A stretch of DNA of 64,000 nt from Bradyrhizobium sp. B097 (GCF_038957035.1 NZ_CP152412.1:7312501-7376500), one strand, 5' to 3'. Counted from the first letter of the stretch, positions 35,896-46,163 are shown. Program-made: numbers and translations. Notes: generated by a model from the letters alone, not told the origin.

Positions 35896-36860
35896 ATGAA
35901 TATTGATCCACGGAATTCTGCAATAACCCCGGTTGACGTTCACGATGTCCTTCCGGCGCTGTACCGGGTGGACCGGCAGCCAGACGAGCTAGGCGCACAG
36001 ACCACCTCACCCGTCCGCGGATCCAGCAAGCTTTGAGCAGCAGCTAGATGACTTGCATTCGGTTCACCCAACGTCGGATTCAGTTGCCGCTGCAGCAGAT
36101 TCCGGGCCTGCCACGTCCTCGGCTGCGCCGAACGAGGCGGCCCCGGAAACCGGTCGCTATCCAGCCGCATCATTTGTGAGCGCGCGCGCAGCTTGCCGCA
36201 ACGCTGACAGGTGCCACTCTTGATGCGCTCAGAAACGAGATCGCACTGGCCGAGCGGCAATCAGCACGGTGGTCGCCAGCGACCGCGGCTCCCGACGCCA
36301 GTGTCGATCGGGGCCGCGTTTTCGACGACGTGGCAGGGTCGTCATATGTCAAACTGCGGCGCTTTCGGAACCATGACAGCGATTGCAAGCCGCGCACGGA
36401 AGACAACACGAGCGCAATATCGCATGTCCGTAACACGGCGCGAGATCATTCTTCCGTTGGAGATCCCCTAGAGCGATATCCTATGGACCGGGCCCGCCAA
36501 GCCGGATGGCACATGCGCGGCAAGACAACAGCATCTCCGTTCGTGTCGTTGGTTGCGGAACCCTCCAAACTGGTCGTCTCGCGCGACCACTGGGCGCGAG
36601 CGATCGCAAACGATACGAGCACGCTGCACACCTACACCGTACCGAAGTCTGCGGTGTGGACGCCCGACGACGTGCTGAGCAGTATCGGGCTGGGAATGAA
36701 TGTTGAGGATCAGGACAACATCGATGCGGATGTGGATCTTATGTGCTCGCTCGGCAGAACGCCAACCCGAGAGACCGAGCGCTTGTTTCTAGGCGGCAAC
36801 CTCGACGAATACCGGACCGCCAGCGAAGCAAATCCGTACAAGCGCGGTGGCAATGAGTAG
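35896..36860 (+). pseudogene. Type III effector gene, at least two frameshifts; C-terminal domain intact
   Basis: ATG 35896 reads MNIDPRNSAITPVDVHDVLPAL... to a TGA at 36034. In another frame the sequence continues SFEQQLDDLHSVHPTSDS... to about 36200. A third frame then gives TLDALRNEIALAERQ... through YVKLRRF, GWHMRGKTTASPFVSLV, LHTYTVPKSAVWTPDDVLSSIG, RETERLFLGGNLDEYR, TAG... end 36860. Reassembled length is ~320 residues. The 'SPFVSL ... ETERLFLGG' arrangement recalls mono-ADP-ribosyltransferases (STS and E-x-E regions), a guess only. The perfect tts box upstream and the FEQQL element mark it as a former TtsI-regulated effector. Confidence 0.65.
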
Positions 36861-38823
36861 ATAACCTGCCGACCGCCCCCATCTCGGAAAGTGCTTTCAC
36901 CTTCCAACACCAAGACATCTACCTAACGAAGAACCGCAGGATGTGCTATAAGCGCTGGCCTCACGAACAATAGCTCGAGCAGCCTGCGCATAGAGCTACC
37001 AGATAACGGCTGAAGCGGCGCCGGCATCCTAAGATGCGGATCCGACGTCTGGGGCCCGCTCGAACCGCTCTTCCCAATCGTTCGTTGGCGTTGCTCGTTC
37101 GGGCGCTTCGGGCATCCCGGCAAAGACCCGATCGCTGCAGTCACATTCGAAACCGGGCTCGGTGACGTGAGGCGTTGAAACCCTAGCTTCTACTCATGGC
37201 TGTCTCGGCCTGATACTGGACGCGCGTTCGACGAGAAGACCGTCAGACGCGATCGTACTACCAAGCGCGGTAAGAGCCGCATCAGCCATGGCAAACGGTA
37301 CATCGCGCTACGACCTATCCGCGGTCTGAATGCGTTTCATCAAAACAATCGATTTTGTCGATCTTGCCTGAAGGCCCATAGTCGGGGCCGGGCTTCGGAG
37401 CAGCGTCCAAGAATGTGGTGTGACAATCGATTCTCTCTTCAGTCTCTTGCCGGTCAACTTGACCTGGGCAATCGCATCTCTGGGTAATGCCCACGCGTCA
37501 AATCGACGCTTCTCCCGGTCGGCCATGGTTTGCTTGCTGACTGTCACGTGAGAGGCGATCGGGCAATCGCACGGTCCCGACGTCCAGGCTTGCCTTAGAG
37601 CGTAGCAAGAACGACTGACACTTCGCACACTGCCATCGACTGCGACTCAAGCTCCCGCACGTTTGAGGGTACTGCTGTGAGCAACTGTTAAAGGCACTTG
37701 AATCCCACCTAACGTCAGATTGTAGGATTTCCGACAGCCTCGCGGCATAGAACCCCGCTCGCGCGAAACACTTCCTGACAGGTAGCAAGAATTGCGAACG
37801 TCTCTAAATCTCAACGCCGCCCCACTCCGGCCCGTCACGCGGGTCGATCACTCCTCTCGAAGGTATGATCTCAACACCGCCTATGTGCAGGACGGAGGAA
37901 CCGGCACCGCCCGTGTTGCAGCCGGAGCGGGATGTAGCAGTCGAGTAAGCGGACTCGGTTTGCCTCGCCCTGTCCGCGCGCCACCCAACTCCAACTTCGA
38001 GCTTCGATCATTCCGCCCTCGTTTATCCCAAGTAATGAGATGCAACTGGCGTAACGACCTCAACCAGATACGGCATGGCCGCGGCGTGCAGCCCTATCCG
38101 GCCTTCGTTCGCTGCTTTCGATGGGGTGCAGCGTCCGGAACGTCGGACGCGGCCGAACGTCGGAATCGTTGGCGTCCTGCATGTCTATCACCGGCTAGCG
38201 AAAGGCTTTCTCCTTAGCCGCGAGGCGCATCGATTGTTTCGTCGCGCGTCGCGGCCTCAGGAGGCAATGGCCAGATGCGGGGCGTGAACTGTCTTCACGC
38301 GGAACAGTTGCTTTGTCATGACCTGGCGACGCTACAGGCTCCATAGCAGAGCAATGCTGACCGCGGGACTGAGGTAAGTGGCGAGGTATCCAAATGTCGG
38401 TTTCGCTAGACTATTCAGCCACAAATGTAGTCGCTCTCCCCTGCGCCTGGGCTTCGATTGCACGGCCTGGCGCTGTCGATACCGAACGCGGCGGCTCAAT
38501 GCGTGCGGACATGGCTACGATTGGCGCACAGCGGCGTCAGCCTGCTGCTACTGCTTTCGGCCTCATGAGGGATTTCGGGGTTCTTCCCGGCACAGGGGAT
38601 GTGTTGAGTATCGCTGATAACACATACAGTTCCCGGCAGGCCATTGCATCTACCCATCCGGTAACAAGGGAATCGCGGAGATTGACCGCGCGCCACCATG
38701 CTCGGCTTCGTCGCTCTCGGGCTTCGGCGTTCACGCCAGAGCGTCCGTCTCTGAGTTTCGTCGAACATCCTGGTCAACCGTGACGCGCTCAGGTCTTGGC
38801 GCGGGTGGACGAAAGGCGATGAA
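36861..38823. other. 2-kb leader region upstream of ttsI containing a nod box
   Basis: No frame here is convincing; those at 37308-37838 and 37792-38783 are mutually shadowing. The only firm element is the nod box at 37316-37364. The 1.46 kb from it to ttsI may be a long untranslated leader, or decayed genes that once stood between. Confidence 0.5.
37316..37364 (+). promoter_or_regulatory. nod box (NodD-binding site)
   Basis: Two ATC-N9-(G/A)AT units with the canonical 22-base offset: ATC at 37317 with N9 then AAT, and ATC at 37339 with N9 (AAAACAATC) then GAT at 37351. The core ATCAAAACAATCGATTTTG matches the nod box consensus ATCnAAACAATCRATTTTAC closely. Orientation is toward ttsI. In rhizobia, NodD plus flavonoid induces ttsI from such a site. 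Confidence 0.82.
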
Positions 38824-39513
38824 ATGCGAATTCTCCTGGTTGATCATCATGCGGACTTTGCCCGCGCTGTGAAGGAAGCGCTCCTGAATTGCGGGTTCGC
38901 CGTTGACGTGACACGCACCCTGGATGAGGCGGCGGCCGCGCTGGATTGCGCCAGCTACCACATTCTCTTGCTCGACTCGGTTTTGCCGGATGGAGACGGC
39001 TTGGACTGGCTGAAGCAATTGCGGCGCGAGGGGCGTTCAATGCCTGCCATGATGATGAGCAGTTTCAACGATCTCAGCCGGCGGATTGCGATTTTTAATG
39101 CGGGTGCGGATGATTTCCTGGCCAAGCCCGTCTCTATCGACGAACTCATTGCTCGCATGCGAGCCATTTTGCGACGGTCAACGCAAATGACAGCGCCGGT
39201 CGTGACGTTCGGCAATCTGCATTTCGACCCGATCGGGAGGCAAGTCTCGGTCGGCGGTCGAATACTGAGAATTGCGCGCCGGGAGGTGTGCATCCTTGAA
39301 CATCTGCTCAACCGCGCCGGCCGCACGGTGCCGCGCGCGTCACTGGAGGATAGCTTGTATGCGTTCGACGACGAGGTCTCGACCAATGCGCTGGAAGTGG
39401 GGATCTATCGCTTGCGCACGCATTTGAACCAGGCGGGTGCGACGCTAAGGATCAAGACCGCGCGTGGTGTCGGTTACACCCTAGAACTCATTGGCGCAGC
39501 ATCGGCCGCCTAG
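38824..39513 (+). CDS. ttsI: TtsI, response-regulator activator of type III genes
   Basis: 229 residues. The receiver domain (1-118) has Asp7, the phospho-acceptor position Asp51 (LLLDSVLPDGDG) and Lys in LAKPVS near 100. The second acidic pocket residue is His8 instead of Asp/Glu, fitting reports that TtsI-type regulators may act without a cognate kinase. An OmpR/PhoB winged helix (about 130-225) ends RTHLNQAGATLRIKTARGVGYTLEL. It binds tts boxes. It lies just upstream of rhcC2 on the same strand; the nod box at 37316 is the likely inducible element. Confidence 0.93.
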   Translation: MRILLVDHHADFARAVKEALLNCGFAVDVTRTLDEAAAALDCASYHILLLDSVLPDGDGLDWLKQLRREGRSMPAMMMSSFNDLSRRIAIFNAGADDFLAKPVSIDELIARMRAILRRSTQMTAPVVTFGNLHFDPIGRQVSVGGRILRIARREVCILEHLLNRAGRTVPRASLEDSLYAFDDEVSTNALEVGIYRLRTHLNQAGATLRIKTARGVGYTLELIGAASAA

Positions 39514-39582
39514 CCGATCGAACTTGAAAGCAACAATCCCTTGAAGGTCGTTAACAATGCTGCCGGCGCTGATGAGCCGTCG

Positions 39583-40995
39583 ATGGTCACCAGCGGGCCA
39601 CGCTCTGCCGTTCTGCCTCGTCTCTGCCACACCCTCTGCGCGCTCGCTCTGCTATTTCCACCTGCTGCCGCGGCCCAGACCAAGGGGGATGGCAAAGGAG
39701 AGCCGCCGCGCGCGGCGCCTGGCAGCACCAGCGGCACGCTGAACCTTACTTCCTCACAGGGCAAGACGGTTCATCTGACCGCGCCAGCGGCGAGCATCTT
39801 TGTTGCCGACCCGACGATCGCGGATTACCAGGCGCCGTCGAACACGACGATCTTTGTGTTTGGCAAAAAGTCCGGACGGACCAGTCTGTTCGCTTTGAAC
39901 GACAATGGCGAAGCTCTCGCCGAGCTGCGCGTGGTTGTCACGCAACCGATCGAGGATCTCCGTGCCACGCTGAAGGCCGAGGTCGGCGACTATCCGATCC
40001 AGGTCAGCTACACCCCGCGCGGTGCGATCCTTAGCGGGACGGCGCCCAATGCCGATGTCGTCGAAACCGCCAAGAAGGTCACGGAGCAGTTTCTCGGAGC
40101 GGGTGCGCTGGTCGTCAACAAGATCCAGGTGGCCGGCTCATTGCAGGTGAATCTCAGCGTGCGGGTGGCAGAAGTCTCCCGCAGCGCTGTCAAGGAGCTC
40201 AATATCAACTTCTCCGCCTCGGGCCAAAACGGCGCCTTCATTGTCACCGGCAAAGGTTCTGGTTCCGGCGCAGCGGGCGGCGGTGGCACGATCGGTATCG
40301 GGTTTAGCGCCGGCAATATCAACCTGAGCGCTGTTCTCGACGCGCTCGCCAGCGAACACCTCGCCTCGATCCTGGCTGAGCCGAATCTGACGGCGATGTC
40401 TGGCGAGTCCGCGAGCTTCCTGGCCGGCGGCGAATTTCCCATCCCGGTTATGCAGGACAATCGGCAGGTTTCGGTGCAATTCCGGCAGTTCGGAGTGAGC
40501 CTCGAGTTCGTCCCGACGGTTCTCAACAACAATCAGATCAACGTCCGCGTGAAGCCCGAAGTCAGCGAACTGTCGACAGAAGGTGAAGTCAAAATCAACG
40601 GCATGGCGGTCCCTGCCCTCTCGACGCGGCGGGCCAGCACCGTTGTCGAGCTGGCCAGCGGTCAGAGCTTTGCAATCGGCGGGCTCATCAGGCGCAACTT
40701 CAACACTGACATCGGCGAGTTTCCTTGGCTCGGCGACGTGCCGATCCTCGGTGCGCTTTTTCGCTCCTCATCGTTTCAAAAACGCGAAACCGAGCTGGTT
40801 ATTATTGTCACGCCTTACATCGTGCGACCGGGATCGAACCCGACCCGAATGAGTGCGCCGAGCGACCGCATCGCTCCGTCCTCAGACGCGGGGCGCATTT
40901 TGACGAACACGCTGGCACGGCCGCCCCGAGACCGCGATGCGCCCCATACGAGCGCACCAGGATTGACGGGCAGTGCCGGCTTTATCATCGAATGA
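39583..40995 (+). CDS. rhcC2: RhcC2, secretin core of the type III outer ring
   Basis: 470 residues from ATG 39583; an upstream TTG at 39541 has no better ribosome site. A Sec signal (about 1-32, LCHTLCALALLFPPAAAAQT) is followed by N-domains with an LTAPAASIFVADPTIADY stretch typical of pilus/T3 secretins. The secretin barrel follows (EPNLTAMSGESASFLAGGEFPIP, VELASGQSFAIGGLI, VPILGALFRS). Rhizobia split the secretin into RhcC1 and RhcC2, which matches the separate rhcC1 at 50351. It starts 70 bases after ttsI. Confidence 0.9.
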   Translation: MVTSGPRSAVLPRLCHTLCALALLFPPAAAAQTKGDGKGEPPRAAPGSTSGTLNLTSSQGKTVHLTAPAASIFVADPTIADYQAPSNTTIFVFGKKSGRTSLFALNDNGEALAELRVVVTQPIEDLRATLKAEVGDYPIQVSYTPRGAILSGTAPNADVVETAKKVTEQFLGAGALVVNKIQVAGSLQVNLSVRVAEVSRSAVKELNINFSASGQNGAFIVTGKGSGSGAAGGGGTIGIGFSAGNINLSAVLDALASEHLASILAEPNLTAMSGESASFLAGGEFPIPVMQDNRQVSVQFRQFGVSLEFVPTVLNNNQINVRVKPEVSELSTEGEVKINGMAVPALSTRRASTVVELASGQSFAIGGLIRRNFNTDIGEFPWLGDVPILGALFRSSSFQKRETELVIIVTPYIVRPGSNPTRMSAPSDRIAPSSDAGRILTNTLARPPRDRDAPHTSAPGLTGSAGFIIE

Positions 40996-41005
40996 GGATC
41001 GTCAA

Positions 41006-41671
41006 ATGACCTTGCTACATTTGCGCCATTTGATCGTTATTGCGGCAACATTAGGCGGATGTGCAAACAGTGCTTCGATCCATTCCGGGCCGGCTGAACA
41101 AGCGATCGAGGTGGAGCAGAAGAGCAGTGTCTTGTTCTTGCAGAACCTTCGTGGCTCCGAAAGGCATCGGCTCGTGAGTTTCATTGCGAGTGCGAGTGGC
41201 GGCCGGCGGGATGCGCTTCATGTGGATGTCACTGGCTCACCCCGGCTCATTGCCCAGGTGGCCCACGAGGCCCGTGCCATGGGCGTTGCCCCCTATAACA
41301 TCCGCCTGTCCGCCTCCCTCCTCGATTTGCCCGCTCGTTTCGGGGTGAGGATCGAGGCGATCACCTATGAAGCCCATCCTCCTGTCTGTCCGTCGCTTTC
41401 CGTGGTCGGGCCCGCAGTAAACGAGAATTCGTTCGACCCGACGATTGGCTGCTCGACCCGAAACAATCTGGCTGTCATGGTCAACGATCCGCTCGACTTG
41501 CTGGACAATCGAGCTGTCATGACAAGTAGTGGCGATCGTGCCGCCACTCCGGTTGCCAACTACGGGACCTTTGCCCGGCGCAACAAGAGCGACGGAGAAG
41601 ATGGAACGAGCAACAAGGCCGCGCCGGAAGCCCCCGCGGGGGCAACGAGGGACGTACAGCCGCCTCGATGA
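41006..41671 (+). CDS. y4xJ: Y4xJ, CpaD-like lipoprotein
   Basis: 221 residues from ATG 41006 with GAGGA upstream; a 33-base longer frame is rejected. Signal with lipobox TLGGC. The body fits CpaD pilus-assembly proteins (VNENSFDPTIGCSTRNNLAVMVNDPLDLL). In rhizobial T3 clusters the gene after rhcC2 encodes such a protein; it probably pilots or anchors the secretin in the outer membrane (inference). The C-terminal ~40 residues are Ala/Arg-rich. It converges with rhcU, 38 bases away. Confidence 0.82.
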   Translation: MTLLHLRHLIVIAATLGGCANSASIHSGPAEQAIEVEQKSSVLFLQNLRGSERHRLVSFIASASGGRRDALHVDVTGSPRLIAQVAHEARAMGVAPYNIRLSASLLDLPARFGVRIEAITYEAHPPVCPSLSVVGPAVNENSFDPTIGCSTRNNLAVMVNDPLDLLDNRAVMTSSGDRAATPVANYGTFARRNKSDGEDGTSNKAAPEAPAGATRDVQPPR

Positions 41672-41709
41672 TGGGCGTTCGCAATCGCGGCGCCACGGGC
41701 CAAGAAGAT

Positions 41710-42747
41710 CTAGACCAGCCCGGCGGCATAGAGCGCTTTTGCAACCGACTCGAAGTACTGCGAAGGAACCGGGTTGCCGAGCCTTGCTTTGCCCAGGAGC
41801 TGGCGCGCCAAGACGTCGTCATCCACAATACTGAGGCGGAGCGCGCGCGCCTCATGCAGAAGCCGTGAAGCAGCGTCGCCTTCGCCACGGCAGACCAAGA
41901 CCGGCACGCCGGTTTCGCCGCGAACATAGCGCAGCCCAATTAAGGTTGCGGGTCCCCTCAGTATCAATGTGGCGCGATGAACGCCGAGCGGAGCCTCGTT
42001 CGCGGACTCCTGCCGCAGACGCCGGTGTTCACGCTTCACCTGCGGATTGCCTTGCTGCTCCTTGTTCTCGCGCTTGGCCTCGGTTTCCGTCATGCGCATG
42101 TCCTGCATAAACATCCAGCGTTGGATCAGAAGGTCAGCCAATCCGCCGACCAGAAAGGCCCCAGCGGCAATCCCGGTCAGCAGTTTGACCTCGGTGAAGA
42201 CGAATCCGAGACAGCCCATGCCGCAGGCCGGCAAGTAAACCAGCGCTTTCCAGCTCGCGGTAACGGTGAAGAAAAAACACGCCCCGAGGAGCACCACCTT
42301 GACCAGCGTCTTGCCAAGCTCGATGAACGAACGTTTCGATGCGATCCGCTTCAAGCCTTTGATGGGATCCAGTTTCTCAAGCTTCGGTTTGAGCGGCTCC
42401 AAAGCAAACATGAAGCCGCCATTGACCAGAACATTGGCCAGAAGGGCGGCTGCCACGGCACTGGCGAGCAATGGCCCGACCGATGCAATCGAAAGTTCCA
42501 GCAAGCCGCTGAGTGCTTGCGAAACGGCGCTATTGAAGGGTTGCTCCTGCAGTTTGTCGATCAGTCGGATCGTTTCCTGCCACTTGTCTTCGATCGCCCC
42601 CGCTCTCCACCACAGACAGCCGAAACCGGCGCATGCGCTGACCCCGCTCACCAAATCGGAGCTGCGCGCGCTCTGCCCCTTTTTGCGCGCATCGCGTAAC
42701 TTCTTGGGAGTCGGAGGAAGCTTTTTCTCCTCGCTCGTACCGCTCAT
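41710..42747 (-). CDS. rhcU: RhcU, FlhB/YscU export switch without an NPTH motif
   Basis: 345 residues. Basic N-terminus ([20 protein letters not shown]), four membrane helices, and a cytoplasmic domain with SKEEVKRE-like [17 protein letters not shown]. It is the inner-membrane substrate-specificity switch. At the place of the self-cleavage NPTH motif it reads [17 protein letters not shown]: Asn and Pro are not in register, so canonical autocleavage looks impossible. The rest is full length and in frame. It is the last gene of the minus-strand operon and overlaps rhcT by 4 bases. Confidence 0.92.
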   Translation of the reverse strand: MSGTSEEKKLPPTPKKLRDARKKGQSARSSDLVSGVSACAGFGCLWWRAGAIEDKWQETIRLIDKLQEQPFNSAVSQALSGLLELSIASVGPLLASAVAAALLANVLVNGGFMFALEPLKPKLEKLDPIKGLKRIASKRSFIELGKTLVKVVLLGACFFFTVTASWKALVYLPACGMGCLGFVFTEVKLLTGIAAGAFLVGGLADLLIQRWMFMQDMRMTETEAKRENKEQQGNPQVKREHRRLRQESANEAPLGVHRATLILRGPATLIGLRYVRGETGVPVLVCRGEGDAASRLLHEARALRLSIVDDDVLARQLLGKARLGNPVPSQYFESVAKALYAAGLV

Positions 42748-43565
42748 TTCAAGAGCTTCTTCAGATACTCAAGCACGTTGTTTGACGTGAGGATTTCAGT
42801 TCCCACGTACTCAAGGAGATAGACGGTGTAGCTGACCATGATGAGCCCGAAGGCGACATTTTTGATCGTCGGGGAGAGATCGTTCAGCTTGAGCTGCGAT
42901 GCAAAGCGGCCGAGCATCATGATCGATAGGTCGACCAGCAGCAGCAGGGCCAGCACCGGCCCGGCGACCAGCAGCGTCGTCCGCATGATATGATCGAGAA
43001 GGGTCAGACATTCCATTGCCCCTTGCGCCGTCACAGCAGGCAGGAACTGATACACGGGCCAGATCAGATAGCTGCCATAAAGGCTTCTCACCATGGTCTG
43101 GAGGCCGCCGGCCAGAACGAAGATCGTGACGGCAGTAATGCCAAGAAAAAGCCCGGTTCCCGACGCTTGGCTGTGCGTCGCAGGATCCTCCGCCGCGACC
43201 TGGCTCGATATTCCTCGCTGGGTGTCGATAGTGTCGCCGACCGCCTGGATACTCCATAGTGGGATACTGAGCAGGATGCCGAGCAGAAGACCGACGAACA
43301 CCTCCTTCAGACCGAGCATGGTGACGCTGACCAGACGTGTGTTCGGATCCAGCGCCTGCAGCCCGAGCTTGATCTGCGCCAGACACGGCAGGCCGATCGC
43401 AATCGTCAGGCTTCCCCGAATCAGGCCGCTGATGCGCGGCCGGGTAAAGACGGGAAGCACCAGCATGATGCCTAAGGCGCGGGCCGCACTCAGGCCGGTT
43501 GCGGCGACGAGTTCGATCGCGCTCCTGACGAGAGCTTGCGCATCTGTGGGGGACAGGCCGGCCAT
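42744..43565 (-). CDS. rhcT: RhcT, FliR/YscT export-gate membrane protein
   Basis: 273 residues with six or more hydrophobic helices. It has the YscT/FliR layout including [19 protein letters not shown] near 43-60 and [27 protein letters not shown] near 90-115. With RhcR and RhcS it forms the export gate in the inner membrane. It ends overlapping the rhcU start by 4 bases; rhcS lies 10 bases upstream. Confidence 0.93.
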   Translation of the reverse strand: MAGLSPTDAQALVRSAIELVAATGLSAARALGIMLVLPVFTRPRISGLIRGSLTIAIGLPCLAQIKLGLQALDPNTRLVSVTMLGLKEVFVGLLLGILLSIPLWSIQAVGDTIDTQRGISSQVAAEDPATHSQASGTGLFLGITAVTIFVLAGGLQTMVRSLYGSYLIWPVYQFLPAVTAQGAMECLTLLDHIMRTTLLVAGPVLALLLLVDLSIMMLGRFASQLKLNDLSPTIKNVAFGLIMVSYTVYLLEYVGTEILTSNNVLEYLKKLLK

Positions 43566-43575
43566 CTAAGCTCTG

Positions 43576-43857
43576 CTAGTATCTCGCCGTGAGTGCGGGA
43601 AACTCGCTGAAGATGCGCTCGGCCTGTTCGATGAGCGGGGCACTAAGCACCGGAGAAAACCCAGCGAGCACGGCGACGACGACCAGAAGCTTCACCGTCA
43701 GGGGCAAGGTTTGATCCTGCAGCTGGGTTGCCGCCTGGATGAGGCCGATGATCAATCCGGAGACCAGAGCTGCGACGAGCGGTGGCAGAACCCAGATCAT
43801 GAAAAGGATGAGCGATTGGCTCAGGTGTGTGAGGATGCTGGCTTCGTTCATTGTCAA
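43576..43857 (-). CDS. rhcS: RhcS, FliQ/YscS export-gate protein
   Basis: 93 residues, two membrane helices separated by the conserved polar loop GLIQAATQLQDQTLPLTVKL, which is the FliQ/YscS signature. It overlaps the end of rhcR by 4 bases. Small gate subunit packing around RhcR and RhcT. Full length and intact. Confidence 0.94.
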   Translation of the reverse strand: MTMNEASILTHLSQSLILFMIWVLPPLVAALVSGLIIGLIQAATQLQDQTLPLTVKLLVVVAVLAGFSPVLSAPLIEQAERIFSEFPALTARY

Positions 43858-44519
43858 CCTCCCGGCGTCGTGTAGCTCAATACCAACCCGTGCATGAGAC
43901 GTGACCAGCCGTCGATGGTGACGAACAGAAAGAGCTTGAAGGGGACGGATATCACCGTCGGGGACACCATCGACATGCCCATGGCCATCAAAATCGTCGT
44001 TACGATCAGGTCGATGGTGATAAAGGGAAGATAGAGAAGAAAGCCGATTTCGAAGCCACGCTTGAGTTCCGAGATCAGGAAAGACGGCACAAGAATCACA
44101 AAATCATCCACCGTGGCGCTGCCGCGCATCTCCTCCGACCAGACATGTTCGGTCGAGGACAGGAAAAACCGGCGCTGCTCTTCATTGGTGAACTTCTTCA
44201 GATGGGCGCGCAGCGGCTCCTGCCCCTCCTTGGCGGCGGTCAGCCAATCATCGAAGGTTTGGTAGCGAAGTTGAGGATCGGTCAGGCGATTGTAGGTCTG
44301 CTCAAAGACCGGAGCGCTGATGAAGACGGTCAGGATCAATGCCGCGCCATACAGGACGATGTTCGGCGGTATCGATTGGGTCCCGAGTGCGTTGCGCACC
44401 AGAAACAGAACAACGGAGACTTTTATGAAGGCGGTGGTTGTGACGACGGCGAATGCCAGCAGGCCGAGGCCGACCGTCACCGCCAGGAGCGCGAGGATGC
44501 TGGGTTGAATCTCAGTCAT
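43854..44519 (-). CDS. rhcR: RhcR, FliP/YscR export-gate protein
   Basis: 221 residues from ATG 44519 (MTEIQPSILALLAV); the longer frame to 44714 only shadows rhcQ. It shows the FliP/YscR features: SVVLFLVRNALGTQSIPPNIVLYGAALILT, VPSFLISELKRGFEIGFLLYLPF, and a C-terminal ILMAMGMSMVSPTVISVPFKLFLFV. It overlaps rhcQ by 8 bases. Core of the export gate pore. Confidence 0.95.
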   Translation of the reverse strand: MTEIQPSILALLAVTVGLGLLAFAVVTTTAFIKVSVVLFLVRNALGTQSIPPNIVLYGAALILTVFISAPVFEQTYNRLTDPQLRYQTFDDWLTAAKEGQEPLRAHLKKFTNEEQRRFFLSSTEHVWSEEMRGSATVDDFVILVPSFLISELKRGFEIGFLLYLPFITIDLIVTTILMAMGMSMVSPTVISVPFKLFLFVTIDGWSRLMHGLVLSYTTPGG

Positions 44520-45627
44520 TGACCGCCAACCTGCCGCGTAACCTGACGGCCAGTTCCTCGCCAATCCGCACGATGTCGCCCCGTCCGATACGCTGGCCGT
44601 TGGCAAGGATATCCACCGGACCGTCGAGCGGCCTGCCAAGTTCGAACACATGGCCTTCGTTGATGCTTCGCAAGGTTCCCAGCGGCATCGGCCAGCGGCC
44701 GCATTCGAATACAAGCGTGATCTCGAGATTGTCGATATCGGCCTCAGAGGGGAGCTGCTGCGCTTCGGATTGTGTCGTCATATGTCCACTTTTCAGAGGG
44801 TGGGATTGCAAACGGAATGGCCCGCGCAGGATCAGCCTGTCGCCGGCAATCTCTGCAGGGGCCCACAATCGGTCCGCGGTGAGGATGACCTGACCGCGAG
44901 CAAAGGGAATTGCATCCGGGAGCAGCGCGTCGCCTTGCTGGGCCCGACGAACAAGACCTATTGTGATGCGCAGCGATCCAATCTGGCCTGCAACGATGAC
45001 AGGGAGTTCAGGACGAAGCTTGGGCGCCTGTCGCGGCAATCGGCCAAGCAGCTCGCCAAGGGCGCTGAACGCCGGCGGAACCGGACCGTCAAAAGACGAG
45101 AATAGAAGCAGGCGAGCCTTGCAGGTGAGCGGACCATAAGCGACGTCGAATTCAAGATATGGACCTGACCTCGCCGCTTCATCGGTGCGGATAAGCTGCA
45201 AATGTCGTTGGGTTAGCCTCTCCAGTGGAGCGAGCAACGGTTCAAGCGCGAGTTCGAGGATCAGCGAACGACTTGGCTCGGAAGGTAAGGTCAAAGCATT
45301 CTGCACGGTCGCAATCAGCGCTTCTGCCAGCGGGCCGGGCAAGGACAAGACGACCGTTTCGCCGCCGGCGTCAAAGACGCAGTCGAGCATCGATGTCGCA
45401 ACCGGCTCGGCCTGCCAGACCAGCCGGTTCATGCGCAACGATAACGGTCTATCGCCGAGACGGTTTTGCAGTGGGACGCGGAAAGCCGCGATCTCGTTGA
45501 GCCACGAGACCACAGCATGAGAGAGGGTCAACGCCGGCCTGAATGGCGCGGGTCCGCACGGCAACTGTGTCGCAGGCGTCGCTTTCACATCACCACCCCC
45601 TCGCGCTGGCGTAGGAAAAACGGCCAT
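44512..45627 (-). CDS. rhcQ: RhcQ, C-ring/sorting-platform protein
   Basis: 371 residues from ATG 45627, 5 bases after rhcZ. The N-terminal 280 residues are variable. The C-terminal ~70 form a SPOA domain (DIDNLEITLVFECGRWPMPLGTLRSINEGHVFEL...RIGRGDIVRIGEELAVRL), as in YscQ/FliN. It builds the cytoplasmic sorting platform with RhcK/L and the ATPase. A second internal start for a C-terminal form, as in YscQ, cannot be decided from the sequence. Confidence 0.92.
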   Translation of the reverse strand: MAVFPTPARGGGDVKATPATQLPCGPAPFRPALTLSHAVVSWLNEIAAFRVPLQNRLGDRPLSLRMNRLVWQAEPVATSMLDCVFDAGGETVVLSLPGPLAEALIATVQNALTLPSEPSRSLILELALEPLLAPLERLTQRHLQLIRTDEAARSGPYLEFDVAYGPLTCKARLLLFSSFDGPVPPAFSALGELLGRLPRQAPKLRPELPVIVAGQIGSLRITIGLVRRAQQGDALLPDAIPFARGQVILTADRLWAPAEIAGDRLILRGPFRLQSHPLKSGHMTTQSEAQQLPSEADIDNLEITLVFECGRWPMPLGTLRSINEGHVFELGRPLDGPVDILANGQRIGRGDIVRIGEELAVRLRGRLAVND

Positions 45628-45632
45628 CAGGT

Positions 45633-46163
45633 CTACTCGCCTCGCACTTGCGCGCCCAAGCCTCTCCGGTACCGAAGCAAGACTTCATCATCGGCTTCGA
45701 TTTCGGCGGCGGTTTCACAATGCGCGTTGGCGATGCGCTGAACGTCGCGCTCGATCTCTTGCCATTTGTGGCTCGCCGCCGAACGTTTGGCCCAGAGGGT
45801 TCGCGCCTCGAGAACCGCAGCCTCGGCATGGTCTTGAGCGGAACGTGCCTCCTCAAGCGTTCGCTGCGCCGCTGCGATCTCCTCCGTGAGCCGCCCAATG
45901 ATGAGATGGTAACGGCGCTCGAGTTCGGCGACCGATATCGCATCGGCCGATAACATTTCCCGATAAAGCTCGGCTTCGACGCCTGCGCGGTGTCTTTCGG
46001 CATTTGCACGATGCTCGGAAGCTTGTTCGACGGCTTGAACCGCGATGCGGCGCTTGGTTTCCATGTTGGACAGTTCACGAAGGGCGCTCCGCTCCCTCAT
46101 GTTCTTGACAAGCCGCAATTTCGACGCATGAACGGGATTCAGGCGGTCAGACGCGACATCCAT
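45633..46163 (-). CDS. rhcZ: RhcZ (Y4yJ), YscO-like ATPase stalk protein
   Basis: 176 residues, almost entirely charged helix (coiled coil about 20-150; RERSALRELSNMETKRRIAVQAVEQA). Its place between rhcN and rhcQ and its helical-hairpin character are those of YscO/FliJ, the rotor-like stalk activating the ATPase. The listed start overlaps the end of rhcN by 25 bases. An internal ATG at 46100 is a possible alternative. Confidence 0.82.
   Translation of the reverse strand: MDVASDRLNPVHASKLRLVKNMRERSALRELSNMETKRRIAVQAVEQASEHRANAERHRAGVEAELYREMLSADAISVAELERRYHLIIGRLTEEIAAAQRTLEEARSAQDHAEAAVLEARTLWAKRSAASHKWQEIERDVQRIANAHCETAAEIEADDEVLLRYRRGLGAQVRGE

Noticed and set aside
41002..42790. Plus-strand ORFs (e.g. 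41977-42699) across rhcU
   Set aside because: Antisense shadows of rhcU, which has clear FlhB/YscU structure.
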